A stretch of DNA of 64,000 nt, from positions 62,001 through 126,000 of the forward strand of contig WGNR01000017.1 in assembly GCA_016124445.1 (NCBI GenBank), in the 5' to 3' direction. Origin of the DNA: a bacterium (GTDB lineage: Bacteria > Planctomycetota > Planctomycetia > Pirellulales > Pirellulaceae). The notes under the pieces are model-generated. The model had not been told where the DNA came from. It was given only the letters and a program-made list of their open reading frames with translations, and searched no databases. Made by a program: the position numbers and the translations under genes. The stretch's first letter is position 1. The number at the start of each line of letters is the position of its first letter. Below, in pieces: positions 62,406 through 64,000 of the stretch.

Positions 62406-63170
62406 TTAGTCGCTGACCGCCGGCTTCACCAAGCCATCATGCAGTGCCGAAGCGACTAGAACACGTTTTGCCCCCTGCCCCTTCAAGAGCTTGAGATCGT
62501 CGACGCCGCGAACACCGCCTCCGGCAACCAACTGGACGTCGGGAAACCGCTGATAAAGCCGGCCCAGCAGCGTCTCGGTCCCACTCCCCTTCCCCCGGCC
62601 AACGGAAGCCAAGTCGAGAACGATCATCGACCGCACGCCAAGCTCGATCGCACGCTGGGCGATCTGCTCAGGCCCAAGCTGAAACTCGGCTGCGGCGGTC
62701 AGCGGCTTTCCCTCCTTCATATCCAGACTGAAGACCAGTCGCTCCGGCCCAATCTGCTGCAAAAGACAGGAAAGCGCCTCCCAGCTCTCGAGAACTTCCA
62801 GGCCGACAATCCAGCGGTAAGGGATTCCATCGCCTAGCATCCGCTGGAAGGATTGCCACCGCGCGGCCGATTCGATTCCGGCATCCAACCATATACGCAG
62901 CCCTGAAGCCGCAATGCTTTCAATCGCCGCGACATCGAGCCGTCGGTCGCAAATGGCCCCCAGGTCGGCCACATAACAGTCCGAGAACTGAAATGAACTG
63001 GCATAGGCCTGGGCAATACTGCCAGGCAGCGCATCGGGGGCATAACGTGATTGGATTGGCTGGTACTGATCGCGATTGCCGGCGATACCACGAACGACCT
63101 GGCCGCCACGGAGGTCGATGACCGGGAGAATTGCCTGATACCAGGCAGGCGGATCAGAAGGTGAAGTCAA
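62406..63170 (-). CDS. HisA-like TIM-barrel protein (COG1411 type)
   Basis: 254 residues. The start is TTG at 63170 with GGAG upstream; there is no ATG or GTG near. ILPVIDLRGGQVVRGIAG is the HisA/HisF phosphate-binding start, and VLDLASVGRGKGS and LVAGGGVRGVDDLKLLKGQGAKRVLVASALHDG the C-terminal barrel loops. It differs from true HisA, and the pattern fits the ProFAR-isomerase-related proteins that accompany tetrahydromethanopterin-linked C1 genes in methylotrophs and planctomycetes. The exact reaction is unknown. It overlaps the next upstream gene by 17 bp. Confidence 0.8.
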   Translation of the reverse strand: MTSPSDPPAWYQAILPVIDLRGGQVVRGIAGNRDQYQPIQSRYAPDALPGSIAQAYASSFQFSDCYVADLGAICDRRLDVAAIESIAASGLRIWLDAGIESAARWQSFQRMLGDGIPYRWIVGLEVLESWEALSCLLQQIGPERLVFSLDMKEGKPLTAAAEFQLGPEQIAQRAIELGVRSMIVLDLASVGRGKGSGTETLLGRLYQRFPDVQLVAGGGVRGVDDLKLLKGQGAKRVLVASALHDGLVKPAVSD

Positions 63171-64000
63171 TCGACTTCTCCGAGTAGAGCGGCATGTGGC
63201 GGTAGTAAACTTCCAGAATCATGGTAGCCAGGCAGGTCACGTACAATCGACCACCCACCTTGGCATGCTTGTCGTCGAAGTACCAGCTACCGGCCGGAAA
63301 TCCACGACGAACCTGGGTTTTGATCAGGTAATCCTTCAGTTCGTCATTCCAGGTATCCCACTTCGGTCCGCTGTAGTGGCACAGCACGTTGGTCGCGTAA
63401 TAGTTGTAATACATGTCCGACTTCGACGGACCTTCCTCCGCGAGAAAATCGATTCCCTTGTGCAGTCGCTGATCGTTCCGTTGCCAGCCAAGATACATTC
63501 GGCTGAGAAGCCCGATCGACGTCGGCGATATCATCTTGCCTGGATGCTGATAGCCATAGAAGGAACCGCCCCCAGATTGCACCGAATCGAGCCAGAACTC
63601 GGCCAGGCCGATCGTCGAGCTATCGACCTTCAGGCCACCCAGCAGCCCGCTTTTGAGGGCCATCAACTGCCAGCCAAACACACTGATATCGCCCGGCTGC
63701 TTCGGCTGATACCGCCAGCCACCCTGATCGTGCTGGGCATATTCAATGAACTTGAGCGCCTCGACCGCCTCTGGCCGCAGCGCAGGATCTTTGGTCATTG
63801 CGTACGCTTCGCACAAGGCCAGCGTTGCCAGACCATGTCCGTACATCGAACCATCCTGCAAGTCGCCCCCATTGGCGTTGACGATTTGGTTGGTCCGCAG
63901 GAAATAGAGCCCTCGTTCGATCTGATCTCGATAAGGGTTGTCATTCATGTGGGTGTAGCCTTTGCCCAGGAACGGCAGCAGGGCCAGCCCGGTAGCTCCG
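63154..64000 (-). CDS. Prenyltransferase/squalene-oxidase repeat protein, C-terminal part (5' end outside window)
   Basis: The frame stays open through the right edge; GATGLALLPFLGKGYTHM precedes the first internal Met, so the ATG at 63948 is not the start. At least 281 residues are visible. Repeats of the terpenoid-cyclase alpha6/alpha6 barrel type are clear (ALCEAYAMTKDPALRPEAVEALKFIEYAQHDQGGWRYQP and YGYQHPG). Such secreted repeat proteins are frequent in planctomycetes and their role is unknown. The 3' end overlaps the HisA-like gene by 17 bp. Confidence 0.85.
   Translation of the reverse strand, partial: GATGLALLPFLGKGYTHMNDNPYRDQIERGLYFLRTNQIVNANGGDLQDGSMYGHGLATLALCEAYAMTKDPALRPEAVEALKFIEYAQHDQGGWRYQPKQPGDISVFGWQLMALKSGLLGGLKVDSSTIGLAEFWLDSVQSGGGSFYGYQHPGKMISPTSIGLLSRMYLGWQRNDQRLHKGIDFLAEEGPSKSDMYYNYYATNVLCHYSGPKWDTWNDELKDYLIKTQVRRGFPAGSWYFDDKHAKVGGRLYVTCLATMILEVYYRHMPLYSEKSIDFTF

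Overview
The window looks like a chromosomal segment of a planctomycete, most likely Pirellulaceae (Blastopirellula/Bremerella/Rhodopirellula-like). This is inferred from gene content: a giant LEPR-motif exoprotein, a DUF1592/DUF1588 plus DUF1552 secreted pair with a Tat signal, two secreted sulfatases, an EF-hand/esterase fusion, a membrane protein beginning with the NPYQSP motif, and a HisA-like protein of the type found with tetrahydromethanopterin genes. No rRNA, tRNA, CRISPR array, transposase or phage gene was recognised. Nearly all genes are on the minus strand.

Layout. 1-9651: a partial giant repeat exoprotein (runs off the left edge), a proline-rich secreted protein, and a three-gene minus-strand operon (GAF-HlyD, HlyD, PqqD-M50 protease-HlyD) that looks like an envelope export or maturation module. 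9973-31387: a type VI secretion locus in two blocks. Block 1 runs tssA-tssB-tssC1-tssC2(impD)-tagJ(impE)-tssE-tssF-tssG-clpV, and block 2 runs tssK-tssL-tssM-methyltransferase. They are separated by a divergent TolC-like lipoprotein gene and a sulfatase gene. The order matches the imp order of Rhizobium. TssM is short, lacks a recognisable Walker A and has no periplasmic domain; no TssJ, Hcp, VgrG or PAAR gene is present.

31758-36102: a four-gene amidoligase operon (C39-like peptidase, RLAN/RimK ATP-grasp ligase, GCS2-type ligase, N-formylglutamate amidohydrolase-like hydrolase), a coherent make-and-cleave set for an unknown glutamyl or peptide product. 36256-39749: an NPYQSP membrane protein, a prepilin-peptidase-like protein that has lost its second catalytic Asp, a QueD/PTPS-family enzyme and MogA. 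39801-45828: an 1153-residue protein that I assign tentatively to pyrophosphate-dependent PEP carboxykinase, an IlvD/Edd dehydratase and an Hsp20. 46149-52932: the DUF1592/DUF1552 pair, a sulfatase and an EF-hand esterase. 53076-54311: an ankyrin-SUFU protein resembling polymorphic-toxin immunity proteins, next to a small palindromic repeat element.

54552-61825: a complete Na+-translocating NADH:quinone oxidoreductase operon, nqrABCDEF-apbE-nqrM, i.e. the enzyme together with its flavinylation factor and its maturation factor. Upstream of nqrA lies an 18-bp palindrome that resembles both Rex and CRP operators. 62406-64000: the HisA-like gene and a squalene-cyclase-type repeat protein (runs off the right edge). 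Several strong intrinsic terminators were located, including one directly behind tssC1 that would let the sheath genes be expressed above the rest of the locus.
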